64,000 nt of DNA, taken from NCBI RefSeq assembly GCF_003462685.1, contig NZ_QRVE01000002.1, positions 260,247 to 324,246 of the forward strand. The letters are read 5' to 3'. The position numbers and the translations under genes were made by a program. The notes beneath the pieces are model-generated. The model worked only from the letters and a program-made list of their open reading frames with translations. It made no database searches and was not told where the DNA came from. This stretch comes from Collinsella sp. AF23-4AC. GTDB lineage: Bacteria; Actinomycetota; Coriobacteriia; Coriobacteriales; Coriobacteriaceae. Each line of letters starts with the position of its first letter. The stretch's first letter is position 1. Positions 8,296 through 17,126 of this stretch are shown here, piece by piece.

Positions 8296-8354
8296 GTTCA
8301 ACCCTTTCGAAGGCTACGCCCGGGCGCCCGCCGCGAGCTTTATACTGTAATTAG

Positions 8355-8406
8355 ATTATACTTCCGCGCGAATAATGATAGTGAGAATTTATTCTCACCA
8401 GAGAAT
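8355..8406 (-). promoter_or_regulatory. modABC promoter with tandem inverted-repeat operator
   Basis: A perfect -10 TATAAT lies on the minus strand at 8355-8360. In the -35 zone is the palindrome GTGAGAAT-tt-ATTCTCAC (8381-8398). Its inner half is reused in a second inverted repeat, ATTCTC-acca-GAGAAT (8391-8406). No good -35 hexamer is present, consistent with an activator or a repressor covering that site. The regulator is not in the window. The GAGAAT repeats also resemble metal-dependent (Fur-like) boxes. Confidence 0.55.
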
Positions 8407-8445
8407 ATAGTTTCAAGTTACCATGCACCTCGGCGTCGATTCGGC

Positions 8446-8483
8446 GGAAAACAATAGCGGAGCGACCGATGAGGTCGCTCCGC
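8446..8483 (-). terminator. Intrinsic terminator of mogA/moaB
   Basis: Perfect 11-bp stem GCGGAGCGACC / GGTCGCTCCGC (8457-8467 with 8473-8483, loop GATGA), followed on the minus strand by TATTGTTTT. It separates moeA-mogA transcription from modABC. Confidence 0.85.
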
Positions 8484-8497
8484 CGCAGGTAGTGCGA

Positions 8498-8977
8498 TTA
8501 TTTGGCGTGCCCGCCGCCCGCCGTCATTTGGGCCGCATGTTCCAGTTGATCCCTCACGGCCTCCCAGCTTTCGCGGGCCGCTTTCGTGGATCCCGGAAAG
8601 TTGATGACAAGCGTATACCCACGCTGCATGCACACGGCGCGCGAGAGCATAGCGCGGCGCGTCTTGGTCATGGAGTACGCACGGATTGCCTCTGCAATAC
8701 CCGGCACATCGCGGTCGCAGACGGCACGCGTCGCCTCGGGCGTTACATCGCGCATCGAAAGCCCCGTGCCGCCGCAGGTGAGCACGACATTGGCGTGGCA
8801 CTCATCGGCGGCTTCCACAATGGCATCACCGATCTCGCTGGCGTCGTCGCGCACGACCACATGTGAGGCGACCGTCCAGCCCTGCGTCTCGATAAGGTCC
8901 TCGAGCGCAGCACCCGCCTCGTCCTGGGCAAGATCGCGCGTATCCGAGCACGTCACGATCGAAATCTTCAAGTCCAC
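8498..8977 (-). CDS. Molybdopterin adenylyltransferase-type protein, MogA/MoaB family
   Basis: 159-aa protein of molybdenum cofactor synthesis that activates molybdopterin by adenylation before MoeA inserts the metal. The GTG at 8977 is chosen because AGGAGG stands six bases upstream and the protein then begins DLKISIVTCSDTRD, the usual N-terminus. The molybdopterin-binding signature LTCGGTGLSMRDVTPEAT and the late NFPGSTKAARESWE segment are both present. Its start is 10 bases after the moeA stop, so the two are one operon. MogA and MoaB cannot be separated with confidence; the size fits MoaB-like enzymes of Gram-positives. Confidence 0.92.
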   Translation of the reverse strand: MDLKISIVTCSDTRDLAQDEAGAALEDLIETQGWTVASHVVVRDDASEIGDAIVEAADECHANVVLTCGGTGLSMRDVTPEATRAVCDRDVPGIAEAIRAYSMTKTRRAMLSRAVCMQRGYTLVINFPGSTKAARESWEAVRDQLEHAAQMTAGGGHAK

Positions 8978-8987
8978 AGTATTCCTC

Positions 8988-10250
8988 CTATAGCACCGTG
9001 CCCTCAGGCAGGTCGACACGCACGACATCCACGGCGTCGCCCGCCGCAAGGTCGCACGGTCCTTCGTCAATACGCAGCAGGCAGTTGGCCCGCTGCATCG
9101 TGCCGAGCAGCGCCGAATTCTGCGACTTGGCCTCGGTCACCAACAGCTCACCGGTCTCGGAGTCGCGCAAAACCGTGGCGCGATCGAAGAAGCGGCGGGG
9201 CTGTCGCTTTTTCACGCCGTGCGTGAGCGTCGCCTGCTGCACGGGACGCGCACCCTCGGCAAAGCCGCGCATCTTGCGGATCGCCGGACGGGCGAGCATC
9301 TCAAAGCCCACATACGCCGCGGCCGGATTGCCTGAAAGCCCCAGGTAGGGCTTACCCCCGAGCAAGCCAAACGTGATGGCCTTGCCCGGACGCATCGAGA
9401 TGCGGTCAAACAGCACCTCGCCCTCACGCCGGACGAGCGCCGTCACGTAGTCGTAGTCGCCCGCCGAGGCGCCGCCGCTCGTAATGACAAAATCGCACTC
9501 CTGCACGGCACGATGCACCAGCTCGGCGATTGCCTGCTCATCATCGGGCGCAATGCCGTAGAACACGGGCTCGGCGCCGGCATCGAGTGCCTCGGCCCTT
9601 AACGCCGAGGAGTTGGAGTCGCGAATCTGCCCGCGCGCCGGCACGTTACTCGGTGCGACCAGTTCCGTGCCTAGCGAGATGATGCCCACGCGCGGGGCAG
9701 CGTGCACCTTCACGCTCGCGTATCCGGCGCTTGCCAGCAGACCCGCGCCCGCCGGAGCCACAACCTCCCCGGCGCGCATCACGACGTCGCCGGCATGGGC
9801 CTCCTCGGCGGCAGAGCGAACGTTCTCCCCCACCTTGGCCGGCGCCGAGAAGCTCACGTGCGAGCCCTCGTTGCCGTCACCGACAAGCACCTCAACGATC
9901 TCGTATTTCACCACGGCATCCGCACCCTCGGGCACCGGCGCGCCCGTCATGATGCGGACTGTCTCGCCCGCGCCGATTGTACCCTCAAACACATGGCCCG
10001 CGGCCTCGTGTCCGATAACGTCGAGCGTCACCGGCGCCTCGCCAGATGTCTGCGCCAAGTCCGCAGAGCGCACGGCATATCCATCCATAGCGCTGTTGGC
10101 AAACGGCGAGATGTCGATATCGGCCACCGCGTCCTCGGCCAAGGGAAGACCGGCGGCCTGCCACACGGGAATCTCGACGAGATCGGTCGGAGCAACGTGC
10201 GACAGAACAATCGACTGCGCGTCCTCCAGCGGAATGAGTTTCTCTGCCAT
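8988..10250 (-). CDS. moeA: Molybdopterin molybdenumtransferase MoeA
   Basis: 420-aa enzyme that inserts molybdate into adenylated molybdopterin. ATG 10250 has AAGAGG five bases upstream; the GTG two codons earlier is less likely. Family blocks are in order: DISPFANSAMDGYAVRSADL near residue 45-65, IMTGAPVPEGADAVVKYE, RDSNSSALRAEAL, the MPT-binding TSGGASAGDYDYV, and MRPGKAITFGLLGGKPYLGLSGNPAAAY. A short C-terminal domain IV follows. It is the first gene of moeA-mogA. A divergent CLC gene shares the upstream region. Confidence 0.95.
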   Translation of the reverse strand: MAEKLIPLEDAQSIVLSHVAPTDLVEIPVWQAAGLPLAEDAVADIDISPFANSAMDGYAVRSADLAQTSGEAPVTLDVIGHEAAGHVFEGTIGAGETVRIMTGAPVPEGADAVVKYEIVEVLVGDGNEGSHVSFSAPAKVGENVRSAAEEAHAGDVVMRAGEVVAPAGAGLLASAGYASVKVHAAPRVGIISLGTELVAPSNVPARGQIRDSNSSALRAEALDAGAEPVFYGIAPDDEQAIAELVHRAVQECDFVITSGGASAGDYDYVTALVRREGEVLFDRISMRPGKAITFGLLGGKPYLGLSGNPAAAYVGFEMLARPAIRKMRGFAEGARPVQQATLTHGVKKRQPRRFFDRATVLRDSETGELLVTEAKSQNSALLGTMQRANCLLRIDEGPCDLAAGDAVDVVRVDLPEGTVL

Positions 10251-10425
10251 ATGCACCTCTTAATGCCACGGCGCACAACAGGGACGCCGATTCTTTATGC
10301 TTGTCTCAGTATAATCCCCCGACGCGCGACCGCGACTTGGCCTGTACCCGCAAATACACCTGTCGGCCGCAAGCCGCGAAACAGAATGGAAACCAACCCA
10401 CCGGTTCGTCGCGTTTGCCGCGTTC

Positions 10426-10431
10426 TATAAT
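10426..10431 (+). promoter_or_regulatory. -10 element for the CLC gene
   Basis: A perfect TATAAT stands 30 bases before the ATG. No convincing -35 is visible 16-18 bases upstream. A second TATAAT lies at about 10308 and could serve a longer transcript. No fluoride riboswitch consensus was recognised in this leader. Confidence 0.5.
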
Positions 10432-10460
10432 GCTTGCGTTGCAACCTAAAAGAGGAACGT

Positions 10461-11882
10461 ATGGCTCATAACGACAAACCCGAAAGCGCAAACGAGGCGC
10501 AGGATCATTCCCAGCCGCTCGATGACGGCGGCTTTTTCTCCCTGAACGACGCCATCATGGCAGGCAGGCATCAGCTCACCCGCTCCGAACATCTCTTGGC
10601 TGCCGACACGCGTCGCAACGCCCGCAACCTACTCGCGAGCGCTAAGTTGCTCGTACTCGTCGTCATCGTCTCGCTCGCCATGGGCGTTGCCGCTTGGGCG
10701 TTTTTGGCCTCGTTGAATATCGCGACCGACTATCGCGAGCACCATGCGTGGATTTACGCGCTGCTTCCCGTTGTGGGCGTTGCCACCGCATGGGTGTACA
10801 AAAACCACGGTCTTGCCGCCAAACGCGGTAACAACCTGGTCATCGACTCCGCCTTGGGCACACGCCTCATCCATATGCGCATGGCCGTCCTCACCTTCAT
10901 CTGCTCCACGCTCACGCACCTAACGGGCGGATCGGCCGGTCGCGAGGGAGCCGCAGTGCAGATTGGCGGCACCATCGCCAGCAACATCTCGAGCCTCGCC
11001 CACCTCAAAAAGCATGATCACCACGACCTCATGCTCGCCGGCATCTCATCCGCTTTTGGCGCCGTATTCGGCTCGCCCCTCGCCGGAGCTTTCTTTGGCA
11101 TGGAGATGTGCTTTATCGGCAAGATCGACTACACCGCGGGCATCTACTGCCTGGTCGCCTCGTTTACCGGCTACTTTACATCACTCGCCCTGGGTACCGA
11201 GTACGAAGCGAATGTCATCGCCAGCGTTCCCAACATGACACCACGAACGGTTGTCATCGTTGTTATCAGCGCCATCATCTTCGGTCTGACGGCACGCCTC
11301 TTTGCCTGGTCGGTTCGAACCGTCAAGAGCCTGTACGGTCGCTTTATCACCAATTACCTCGTTCGCGCACTCATAGGCGCACTCGTGGTTTTGGCCGCCT
11401 ATGCCCTCCTCGATGCCTGGGACTATGCCGGCCTTTCCACGTGGCTTTCGGGCGCCGGATTTGCAGGCAACACCACCTTGGCGGACGCAGCCATCAAGCT
11501 GGTCGTCACAGCGCTTACCCTGGGCGCAGGCTTCCAAGGCGGCGAGGTCACGCCCCTGTTTGGCATCGGTGCGGCACTCGGTGGCTGGATCGGTTGCCTT
11601 ACCGGGCTCGACCCCAGTTTTCTGGCGGCTCTCGGCATGCTCGGCGTGTTCTGCGCCGGCCTCAACGTGCCCATCACCACCTGCATGATGGCCATCGACC
11701 TGTTCCACGGCACGGCCGCCGGGTTCTTTGTCATCGTGGCCTTTATCAGCTATCTCGCCGGCGGACACCGCGGCGTGTACCCCGCCCAGCGCATCATCTC
11801 ACCCAAGCGCCGTTCGCTTATTGTGGATGAGGGCGGTACGGTAGCGGATGCTATCGAGCGCCAGAACGACCTGATAGAGTAG
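10461..11882 (+). CDS. CLC-family anion channel/antiporter (voltage-gated chloride channel type)
   Basis: 473-aa membrane protein. ATG 10461 is preceded by AAAGAGGAACGT. The CLC signature GGSAGREGAAVQ (about 156-167) carries the gating Glu in GREG. GSPLAGAFFGMEM and GAGFQGGEVTPLFGIGAALG (GGEVTP at about 360-365) are the other pore motifs. The canonical chloride-CLC motifs are GSGIP, GREGP and GGIFAP. The GGSAG...GGEVTP pattern here is more like the branch that includes fluoride exporters, so the transported ion may not be chloride (inference). It has a long hydrophilic N-terminus of about 60 residues and no CBS domains. It is divergent from moeA. Confidence 0.9.
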   Translation: MAHNDKPESANEAQDHSQPLDDGGFFSLNDAIMAGRHQLTRSEHLLAADTRRNARNLLASAKLLVLVVIVSLAMGVAAWAFLASLNIATDYREHHAWIYALLPVVGVATAWVYKNHGLAAKRGNNLVIDSALGTRLIHMRMAVLTFICSTLTHLTGGSAGREGAAVQIGGTIASNISSLAHLKKHDHHDLMLAGISSAFGAVFGSPLAGAFFGMEMCFIGKIDYTAGIYCLVASFTGYFTSLALGTEYEANVIASVPNMTPRTVVIVVISAIIFGLTARLFAWSVRTVKSLYGRFITNYLVRALIGALVVLAAYALLDAWDYAGLSTWLSGAGFAGNTTLADAAIKLVVTALTLGAGFQGGEVTPLFGIGAALGGWIGCLTGLDPSFLAALGMLGVFCAGLNVPITTCMMAIDLFHGTAAGFFVIVAFISYLAGGHRGVYPAQRIISPKRRSLIVDEGGTVADAIERQNDLIE

Positions 11883-11969
11883 ACGTAAGTATTCGCCGTG
11901 CAGCCACAATCGGGGGCAATTCGACCTGAGCGCGACCGCACCGTCATGCCACACGCCGGGAGTCGCCCC

Positions 11970-12932
11970 ATGCACGCAACTGATTTTGGTCGCACCCTCA
12001 TCGTCGCCAATCCTGCCGCCCAGTCGGGCGCTGCGCGTGAGGTTGCCGAACGCCTGCAGCGCTTTTTGGATATGACCGCGCGCGCATCCCAGTTTGACCT
12101 TGTGCTAACCGAGCGCATGGGACACGCCAAGGAGCTCGCCGCCCAGGCAACGGGCTACCGCACCGTTATCGCCCTTGGCGGCGACGGCGTGATTCACGAA
12201 GTCGTCAACGGCTTGATGGCGCTAGAAGAGGCAGTTCGACCGGCGCTTGCCGTCCTGCCCGTAGGCTCCGGCAATGATTTTGCCCAAACGCTCGGCATCG
12301 AAGATTTCTCCGGCAAGGATTTTGGCGCGCTGCTCACCTGTGAGCTGCAGCGTCAGGACATCGGGCGGATTCGCTCATGGAACCCCGCAAGAGGCAGCGG
12401 CGAGGCTACCGTCGAGTACTACGACCAGACACTCTCCGTCGGCATCGATGCCGCCATCGGCCTTGGCACCACCGAGCTGCGCAAAAAGACCGGCTTGACG
12501 GGTGCTCCGCTCTACACCCTTTCGGGGCTTGAGCAGTTTGGCCTGCGCTATCGCAACTACCCCATGACAGCCAGCTTTGACGGCGCGCCCGCCGAGCGCA
12601 TGAGGGCGATCATCATGGCGATTCAGCTGGGTCCCACGTATGGCTCGGGCTATCGTATCTGCCCCGGTGCCGACCCCTGCGACGGCATGCTCGACGTCTG
12701 CTACGCCTGCGGCCCTGTCCCTCGCGCGGTTGCCCTGCCTATGTTTCTTTCGGCCAAAGATGGTCACCATACCAAGCTGCCACCGGTTCGCATGCGCCGC
12801 TGCCGCCATGCCGAGCTCACTTTTGAGGAGCCAGACTACCCCATTCAGGCCGACGGCGAGCCCATCGTCGCCTCGCGCATCGAGGTGGACATCCTCGCCG
12901 GCGCCCTCCTCGTCTGGCACCCCACCCACTAG
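11970..12932 (+). CDS. Diacylglycerol kinase-like lipid kinase (DagK/LCB5 catalytic domain)
   Basis: 320-aa protein of the diacylglycerol/sphingosine kinase family, which phosphorylates lipid diacylglycerol for phospholipid turnover. The ATG at 11970 is chosen because GGGAG lies seven bases upstream and the protein then begins with the typical LIVANPAAQSG. The nucleotide-binding GGDGVIHEVVNG (70-81) and PVGSGNDFAQTLG follow. The C-terminal beta domain ends with QADGEPI, also a family hallmark. It is directly downstream of the CLC gene, with no terminator between. YegS-like lipid kinase is an equally valid name. Confidence 0.9.
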   Translation: MHATDFGRTLIVANPAAQSGAAREVAERLQRFLDMTARASQFDLVLTERMGHAKELAAQATGYRTVIALGGDGVIHEVVNGLMALEEAVRPALAVLPVGSGNDFAQTLGIEDFSGKDFGALLTCELQRQDIGRIRSWNPARGSGEATVEYYDQTLSVGIDAAIGLGTTELRKKTGLTGAPLYTLSGLEQFGLRYRNYPMTASFDGAPAERMRAIIMAIQLGPTYGSGYRICPGADPCDGMLDVCYACGPVPRAVALPMFLSAKDGHHTKLPPVRMRRCRHAELTFEEPDYPIQADGEPIVASRIEVDILAGALLVWHPTH

Positions 12933-12965
12933 CCATCCCTATTTCACCGCAACTTATTGAGAAGA

Positions 12966-13346
12966 TCATTCCTCCCCGCCCGGTTTGCGACGGTTGGCCT
13001 TTTTAATGGCGTTGAAGTGCTTGTCGTTGAGCCTGCGCTGGCGAGAGCGCTGGGGCACCTTGGTCTTTACGCGTCGGCGCGGTGGACGCCCGCGACGCTC
13101 AAGCTCAGCGCGCAGCTTGCGCAGACAGCTCGCACGATTCTGAAACTGACTACGGCTCTCGCGCGCCGTCACGACAATCCCCGTGGGCCCATGCTTCATG
13201 CGCACCGCCGAGTCCGTCGTGTTGACGCCTTGTCCGCCCGGGCCCGTCGCACGAAACACCTGAACCTCGCAATCGCGCGCCAACTCCTCGACCGACATCT
13301 CGGCATAGCGCGCATAATCGCGCCATCCCATCTTGTTCTCATCCAT
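12966..13346 (-). CDS. Peptide chain release factor-like protein with GGQ domain (ribosome rescue type)
   Basis: 126-aa single-domain homologue of the class I release-factor catalytic domain. It holds [20 protein letters not shown] (GGQ at 37-39), the loop that triggers peptidyl-tRNA hydrolysis. It ends in an Arg/Lys-rich tail ([16 protein letters not shown] to NRRKPGG), as in ArfB-like rescue factors that use a basic tail to enter the empty mRNA channel. It lacks the codon-recognition domains of RF1/RF2. ATG 13346 has a strong GGGGAGG seven bases upstream. It is convergent with the lipid kinase gene and separated from xpt by a terminator. Confidence 0.85.
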   Translation of the reverse strand: MDENKMGWRDYARYAEMSVEELARDCEVQVFRATGPGGQGVNTTDSAVRMKHGPTGIVVTARESRSQFQNRASCLRKLRAELERRGRPPRRRVKTKVPQRSRQRRLNDKHFNAIKKANRRKPGGEE

Positions 13347-13364
13347 ATCAACACCTCCCCTCAT

Positions 13365-13399
13365 AAAAAATGTGACAAAGGGAAAGTCCCTTTGTCACA
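13365..13399 (-). terminator. Intrinsic terminator of xpt
   Basis: Perfect 12-bp stem TGTGACAAAGGG / CCCTTTGTCACA (13371-13382 with 13388-13399, loop 5 nt), followed on the minus strand by TTTTTT. A textbook terminator. Confidence 0.92.
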
Positions 13400-13427
13400 T
13401 CGCATACCAATCGCTTGTGTTACGCGC

Positions 13428-14006
13428 TTAGGCGAAGGTAATCTCGCCGGTCTCGCAGTCCATATCGGCGATACGGGCCAGGCTCTCAACGCGGAAGCCG
13501 CGCTCGCGGAGCTTATCGCCACCGCCTTGGAAGCCCTTCTCCACCGCAATGCCAATGCCGGATACCTCGGCACCTGCAGCCTCGCAAATCTTGATAAGGC
13601 CCTCGAGCGCGCAGCCGTTGGCCAAGAAGTCGTCGATGATCAGGACCTTGTCGCCCTCGGACAGGAAGCGCTTGCCAACGATGACCGGGTACTCCTTCTG
13701 CTTGGTAAAGGAGTAAATGGTCGTGGCATACTGCTCGCCGTCGAGGTTGATGGACTGGGCCTTCTTGGCAAAGACCACCGGCACGCCGCCAAAATGCTGG
13801 GCTGCAATGCAAGCCATGCCAATGCCCGAAGCCTCGATCGTCAGGATCTTGTTGATCTCGACACCCTCGAACAGACGGACCCACTCGGCGCCCATGTGGT
13901 CGAACAGCTCAACGTCGCACTGGTGGTTGAGGAAGGCATCAACCTTAAGGACGTTACCGGCCTTTACGATGCCGTCATGGCGAATACGATCCTCAAGCTC
14001 CTGCAT
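13428..14006 (-). CDS. xpt: Xanthine phosphoribosyltransferase
   Basis: 192-aa purine salvage enzyme converting xanthine and PRPP to XMP. ATG 14006 follows AAGGGG at seven bases and gives the standard [12 protein letters not shown] start. The PRPP-binding motif [14 protein letters not shown] is clear, as are the Xpt-typical [10 protein letters not shown] and [15 protein letters not shown] blocks. Many Gram-positive xpt genes have a purine riboswitch, but none was recognised in the 150 bases upstream. It is bounded by an MFS gene upstream on the same strand and a strong terminator downstream. Confidence 0.95.
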   Translation of the reverse strand: MQELEDRIRHDGIVKAGNVLKVDAFLNHQCDVELFDHMGAEWVRLFEGVEINKILTIEASGIGMACIAAQHFGGVPVVFAKKAQSINLDGEQYATTIYSFTKQKEYPVIVGKRFLSEGDKVLIIDDFLANGCALEGLIKICEAAGAEVSGIGIAVEKGFQGGGDKLRERGFRVESLARIADMDCETGEITFA

Positions 14007-14163
14007 GGCGCAACCCCTTCTCGCGGCAACGATACCGCGCGATAAATAAACGTTGTTCGATAGTCTACCACGGACCGACCCCCGCCCGCCCCACAAGCCG
14101 CATCGCACCACAAACCAGTCTTTTTGGGACGGCGCGAATCGTGGCAGACAGCCTCCCAACACG

Positions 14164-15468
14164 CTAATGGCGGGCGCGCATCCTCACCAAACGCACCATG
14201 GCGAGCGCAAAGCCCGCAGCGGCCACAGCCATCAACACGTAGAACACCGAGCGAAAGCCGAATAGGAATACATCCGGACGGCCTGCAACAAAACTGGTCA
14301 CGGCCTCGCCCATCGCCACGCTCATCTGCCCATAAAGGATATGCGAACCTGCCGTAATACCCAGCGCCATGCCCGCATAGCGCGCCAAGCTGCCCAAGCT
14401 ACCTGCAAAGCCAAGTGCCTCGCGCGGAGCCGAGCCCATGTACAGCGAGTTGTTGGGGCTCTGGAAAATCGACGTACCGCACGACATAAATGCGACGCAG
14501 CACACGATCACAGGGATAGAAGAGTGCTCGTCGAGCGTGCTTACTGCAAAGAGACCGCACACGTACACGCCCAGGCCGACCGCCGTGGGACCCTCGCAGC
14601 CAACACGGTCCGAAACCGTTCCCGAAAGCGGGCCGATAAAGGCATTCACCATTGGCAGCGCCAAAAAGAGCAGTCCGGAAATGTCGGAACCAAAGCCGTG
14701 GGCGTCCTGAAAATAGAACGGCAGGATAAACTCGGATGCGCCAATGCCAACAAACACGATGAGCATGCAGGCAAGGTTGATGGTGAAGGCCGAATTTGCA
14801 AAGCAGCGACGAGCGGCCTCGATCAGGGACATGGGGCGCTCGCCGGCCTCCGGCTTAACATGCGGCAGCGTGTAGAGCCCCACGATAAACGAGATGACGC
14901 CAATGGGCAGGTTGATGAGGAAGATACTCTCCCAAGGAAAGCTTGCCACCAGCATGCCGCCGAGCACGGGGCCACACATCATGCCGAGGGCCACAAAGGT
15001 CGCGAGAATACCCATGGCACGACCGCGCTCGCGCGCCGGAAACGACTCGGTGATGATACCCATGTTGTTAGCCATGGCCGCCGCGCAACCGACGCCCTGA
15101 ACAATGCGTGCCAGGATAAGAACCTCGAGCGAGGCCGAAAGGCCGCACAGCAGCGAACCGACCGAAAAGACGATGACGCCCAGCTGGAACACATTCACCT
15201 TGCCGCGCACGTCGCCCAGACGGCCAAACGGCAACATAGCCACGCAAGTCGCAAGCAGATACACCGAGCTTACCAGCTGAATGCGATCGAGGCCCACGCC
15301 CAGCTCCTTCTGCATCACGGGCAGCGCCACGGTCACGACGGTCGAATCCAGACATACCATAAACGTCATGATGAGCACGGTAAACAGAATCGCCCACTTG
15401 TTCTTGCCATGGGTGTCGCCCTCTAGGGCAATACGCTCGCGGCGCAGCTGCTCTGCAGTTTTCTCCAT
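14164..15468 (-). CDS. MFS transporter, drug:H+ antiporter-2 type (EmrB/QacA-like)
   Basis: 434-aa polytopic membrane protein. ATG 15468 is chosen over the ATG two codons earlier because GAAAGG then sits six bases away. The family signature lies in the first helices: [20 protein letters not shown] (motif D1) and [19 protein letters not shown] (motif A). [21 protein letters not shown] and [25 protein letters not shown] (motif C region) follow. Such proteins usually export drugs or toxic metabolites by proton antiport. At 434 residues it is shorter than typical 14-helix members. Substrate unknown; it precedes xpt without an obvious terminator. Confidence 0.88.
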   Translation of the reverse strand: MEKTAEQLRRERIALEGDTHGKNKWAILFTVLIMTFMVCLDSTVVTVALPVMQKELGVGLDRIQLVSSVYLLATCVAMLPFGRLGDVRGKVNVFQLGVIVFSVGSLLCGLSASLEVLILARIVQGVGCAAAMANNMGIITESFPARERGRAMGILATFVALGMMCGPVLGGMLVASFPWESIFLINLPIGVISFIVGLYTLPHVKPEAGERPMSLIEAARRCFANSAFTINLACMLIVFVGIGASEFILPFYFQDAHGFGSDISGLLFLALPMVNAFIGPLSGTVSDRVGCEGPTAVGLGVYVCGLFAVSTLDEHSSIPVIVCCVAFMSCGTSIFQSPNNSLYMGSAPREALGFAGSLGSLARYAGMALGITAGSHILYGQMSVAMGEAVTSFVAGRPDVFLFGFRSVFYVLMAVAAAGFALAMVRLVRMRARH

Positions 15469-15492
15469 ATCCATCCTTTCGAGTGGCACAAC

Positions 15493-15540
15493 GCAAAAAC
15501 GGGGCCCCAATCGCCTGCGAACAGCCGCGATTGGGGTCCC
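15493..15540 (-). terminator. Intrinsic terminator of the O-acetylhomoserine sulfhydrylase gene
   Basis: A 14-bp stem with one G-U pair (15501-15514 with 15527-15540, loop 12 nt), followed on the minus strand by GTTTTTG. Confidence 0.85.
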
Positions 15541-15609
15541 GCCTACGGAATCGGAACTATATGTCACCGGAACCCCAAGGGGCACCGTCACTTCATACGG
15601 GAAGCTAGC

Positions 15610-16893
15610 CTAGCACTGCTCAAGCGCCTGCTCAAGGTCGGCAATCAGATCGGCCGTGTCCTCGAGGCCGCACGACAGGCGCACCATGTCGGCGGAGATG
15701 CCGCAGGCGATGAGCTCTTCATCGTTCATCTGGCGATGCGTGGCATTAGCGGGATGCAGACAGCAAGTGCGGGCGTCGGCCACATGCGTGGCGATCTGGG
15801 CGAGCTTGAGGCTCTTCATAAAAGTCTCGGCCGCCGCGCGACCACCGTTAAAGCCAAAGCTCACGACACCGCACGTACCGTTGGGCATGTACTTCTGAGC
15901 CAGGTCATAGTACTTGTCGCCCTCCAGGCCCGGATAGCTCACAAAGCGCACCTTGGGATGGCTCTGCAGGAACTTAGCAACGGCCAGGCCGTTCTCGCAA
16001 TGACGCGGCATGCGTACATGCAGGCTCTCGAGCGAGCTGTTCAAGAAGAACGCCGCCTGCGGGTTCTGCATGGGGCCGAGGTCGCGCATGAGCTGCGCGG
16101 TGGCCTTGGTAATGAAGGCGCCCTCACGGCCGAACTTCTCGGCATAGGTCACACCGTGGTAGCTCTCGTCGGGCGTGGTGAGACCCGGGAACTTGTCCGC
16201 ATGAGCCATCCAGTCAAACTGACCGTGGTCGACGATCACGCCGCCCAGGTAGGCGGCATGTCCATCCATGTACTTGGTGGTGGAGTGCGTAACGATGTCG
16301 GCGCCCCACTCAAAGGGACGGCACATCACGGGCGTCGGGAAGGTGTTGTCGACCATCAGCGGCACGCCGTGGTCATGCGCGGCCTTGGCAAAGCGCTCAA
16401 TATCGAGCACGGCAAGGGCGGGGTTGGCGATCGTCTCGCCAAAGACGAGCTTGGTATTGGGCTCAAAGGCCGCCTCGAGCTCCTCGTCGGTGCAATCGGG
16501 GGCAACGAACGTGCAGGTCAGACCCATGCGCTCCATGGTATGGGCGAGCAGGTTATAGGTACCGCCGTAGATGGCAGAGCTCGCGACCACGTGATCGCCG
16601 GCACCGGCAACGTTAAAGATCGCGAGGAAGTTCGCAGCCATGCCCGAGCTCGTAAGCATCGCAGCGGTGCCTCCCTCCATCTCGCAGATCTTGGCGGCAA
16701 CCAGATCGCACGTGGGGTTCTGCAGGCGGCTGTAGAAGTAGCCCGACTCCTCCAGGTCAAACAGCTTGCCCATATGCTCCGACGTGTCGTACTTCCACGT
16801 GGTGGACTGGTAGATGGGCACCTGGCGCGGCTCGGCATCTCCCGGGTGATAGCCGCCCTGAACACATGTAGTACCGATGGTCTGCTCGCTCAT
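15610..16893 (-). CDS. O-acetylhomoserine aminocarboxypropyltransferase (O-acetylhomoserine sulfhydrylase)
   Basis: 427-aa PLP enzyme of the Cys/Met metabolism family that makes homocysteine from O-acetylhomoserine and sulfide. The N-terminus TTCVQGGYHPGDAEPRQVPIYQSTTW is typical. YSRLQNPTCD and EGGTAAMLTSSGMAA follow, and the cofactor Lys lies in THSTTKYMDGH. The C-terminal RLSCGLEDTADLIADLEQAL is the family ending. ATG 16893 has AAGGGAG upstream. It stands alone between its own promoter region and terminator. Cystathionine gamma-synthase or methionine gamma-lyase are the close alternatives, but the length and N-terminus favour the sulfhydrylase. Confidence 0.92.
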   Translation of the reverse strand: MSEQTIGTTCVQGGYHPGDAEPRQVPIYQSTTWKYDTSEHMGKLFDLEESGYFYSRLQNPTCDLVAAKICEMEGGTAAMLTSSGMAANFLAIFNVAGAGDHVVASSAIYGGTYNLLAHTMERMGLTCTFVAPDCTDEELEAAFEPNTKLVFGETIANPALAVLDIERFAKAAHDHGVPLMVDNTFPTPVMCRPFEWGADIVTHSTTKYMDGHAAYLGGVIVDHGQFDWMAHADKFPGLTTPDESYHGVTYAEKFGREGAFITKATAQLMRDLGPMQNPQAAFFLNSSLESLHVRMPRHCENGLAVAKFLQSHPKVRFVSYPGLEGDKYYDLAQKYMPNGTCGVVSFGFNGGRAAAETFMKSLKLAQIATHVADARTCCLHPANATHRQMNDEELIACGISADMVRLSCGLEDTADLIADLEQALEQC

Positions 16894-16984
16894 ATCTAGC
16901 TCCCTTGCCTGGGTTACGTTTTATTTGGTTCACGATACCGCTACCGCACACCCCTCTCAACCCATCCCGCCGATAGGTTATGGA

Positions 16985-17007
16985 ACAAATTAATCAGGTT
17001 AATTTGT
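16985..17007. promoter_or_regulatory. Inverted repeat in the divergent promoter region
   Basis: ACAAATTAA (16985-16993) and TTAATTTGT (16999-17007) form a perfect 9-bp inverted repeat around TCAGG. It lies between the divergent sulfhydrylase and C_GCAxxG_C_C genes in an AT-rich patch. A regulator operator is likely; the AT-rich stem and lack of a T-run argue against a terminator. Confidence 0.5.
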
Positions 17008-17126
17008 CCCAAATCTTATGAAAGTGTTCGATAGCGAAAAACAATGAGATATGCACTGCGGTCTCGATAAGCGAATGCGCCGGCAAGGGTACCATAGGCG
17101 GGTACACCGTGACCAAGGAGACAACG

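Noticed and set aside
14007-14163. Purine riboswitch upstream of xpt
   Set aside because: Looked for because many Gram-positive xpt genes have one. The conserved aptamer loops were not found.
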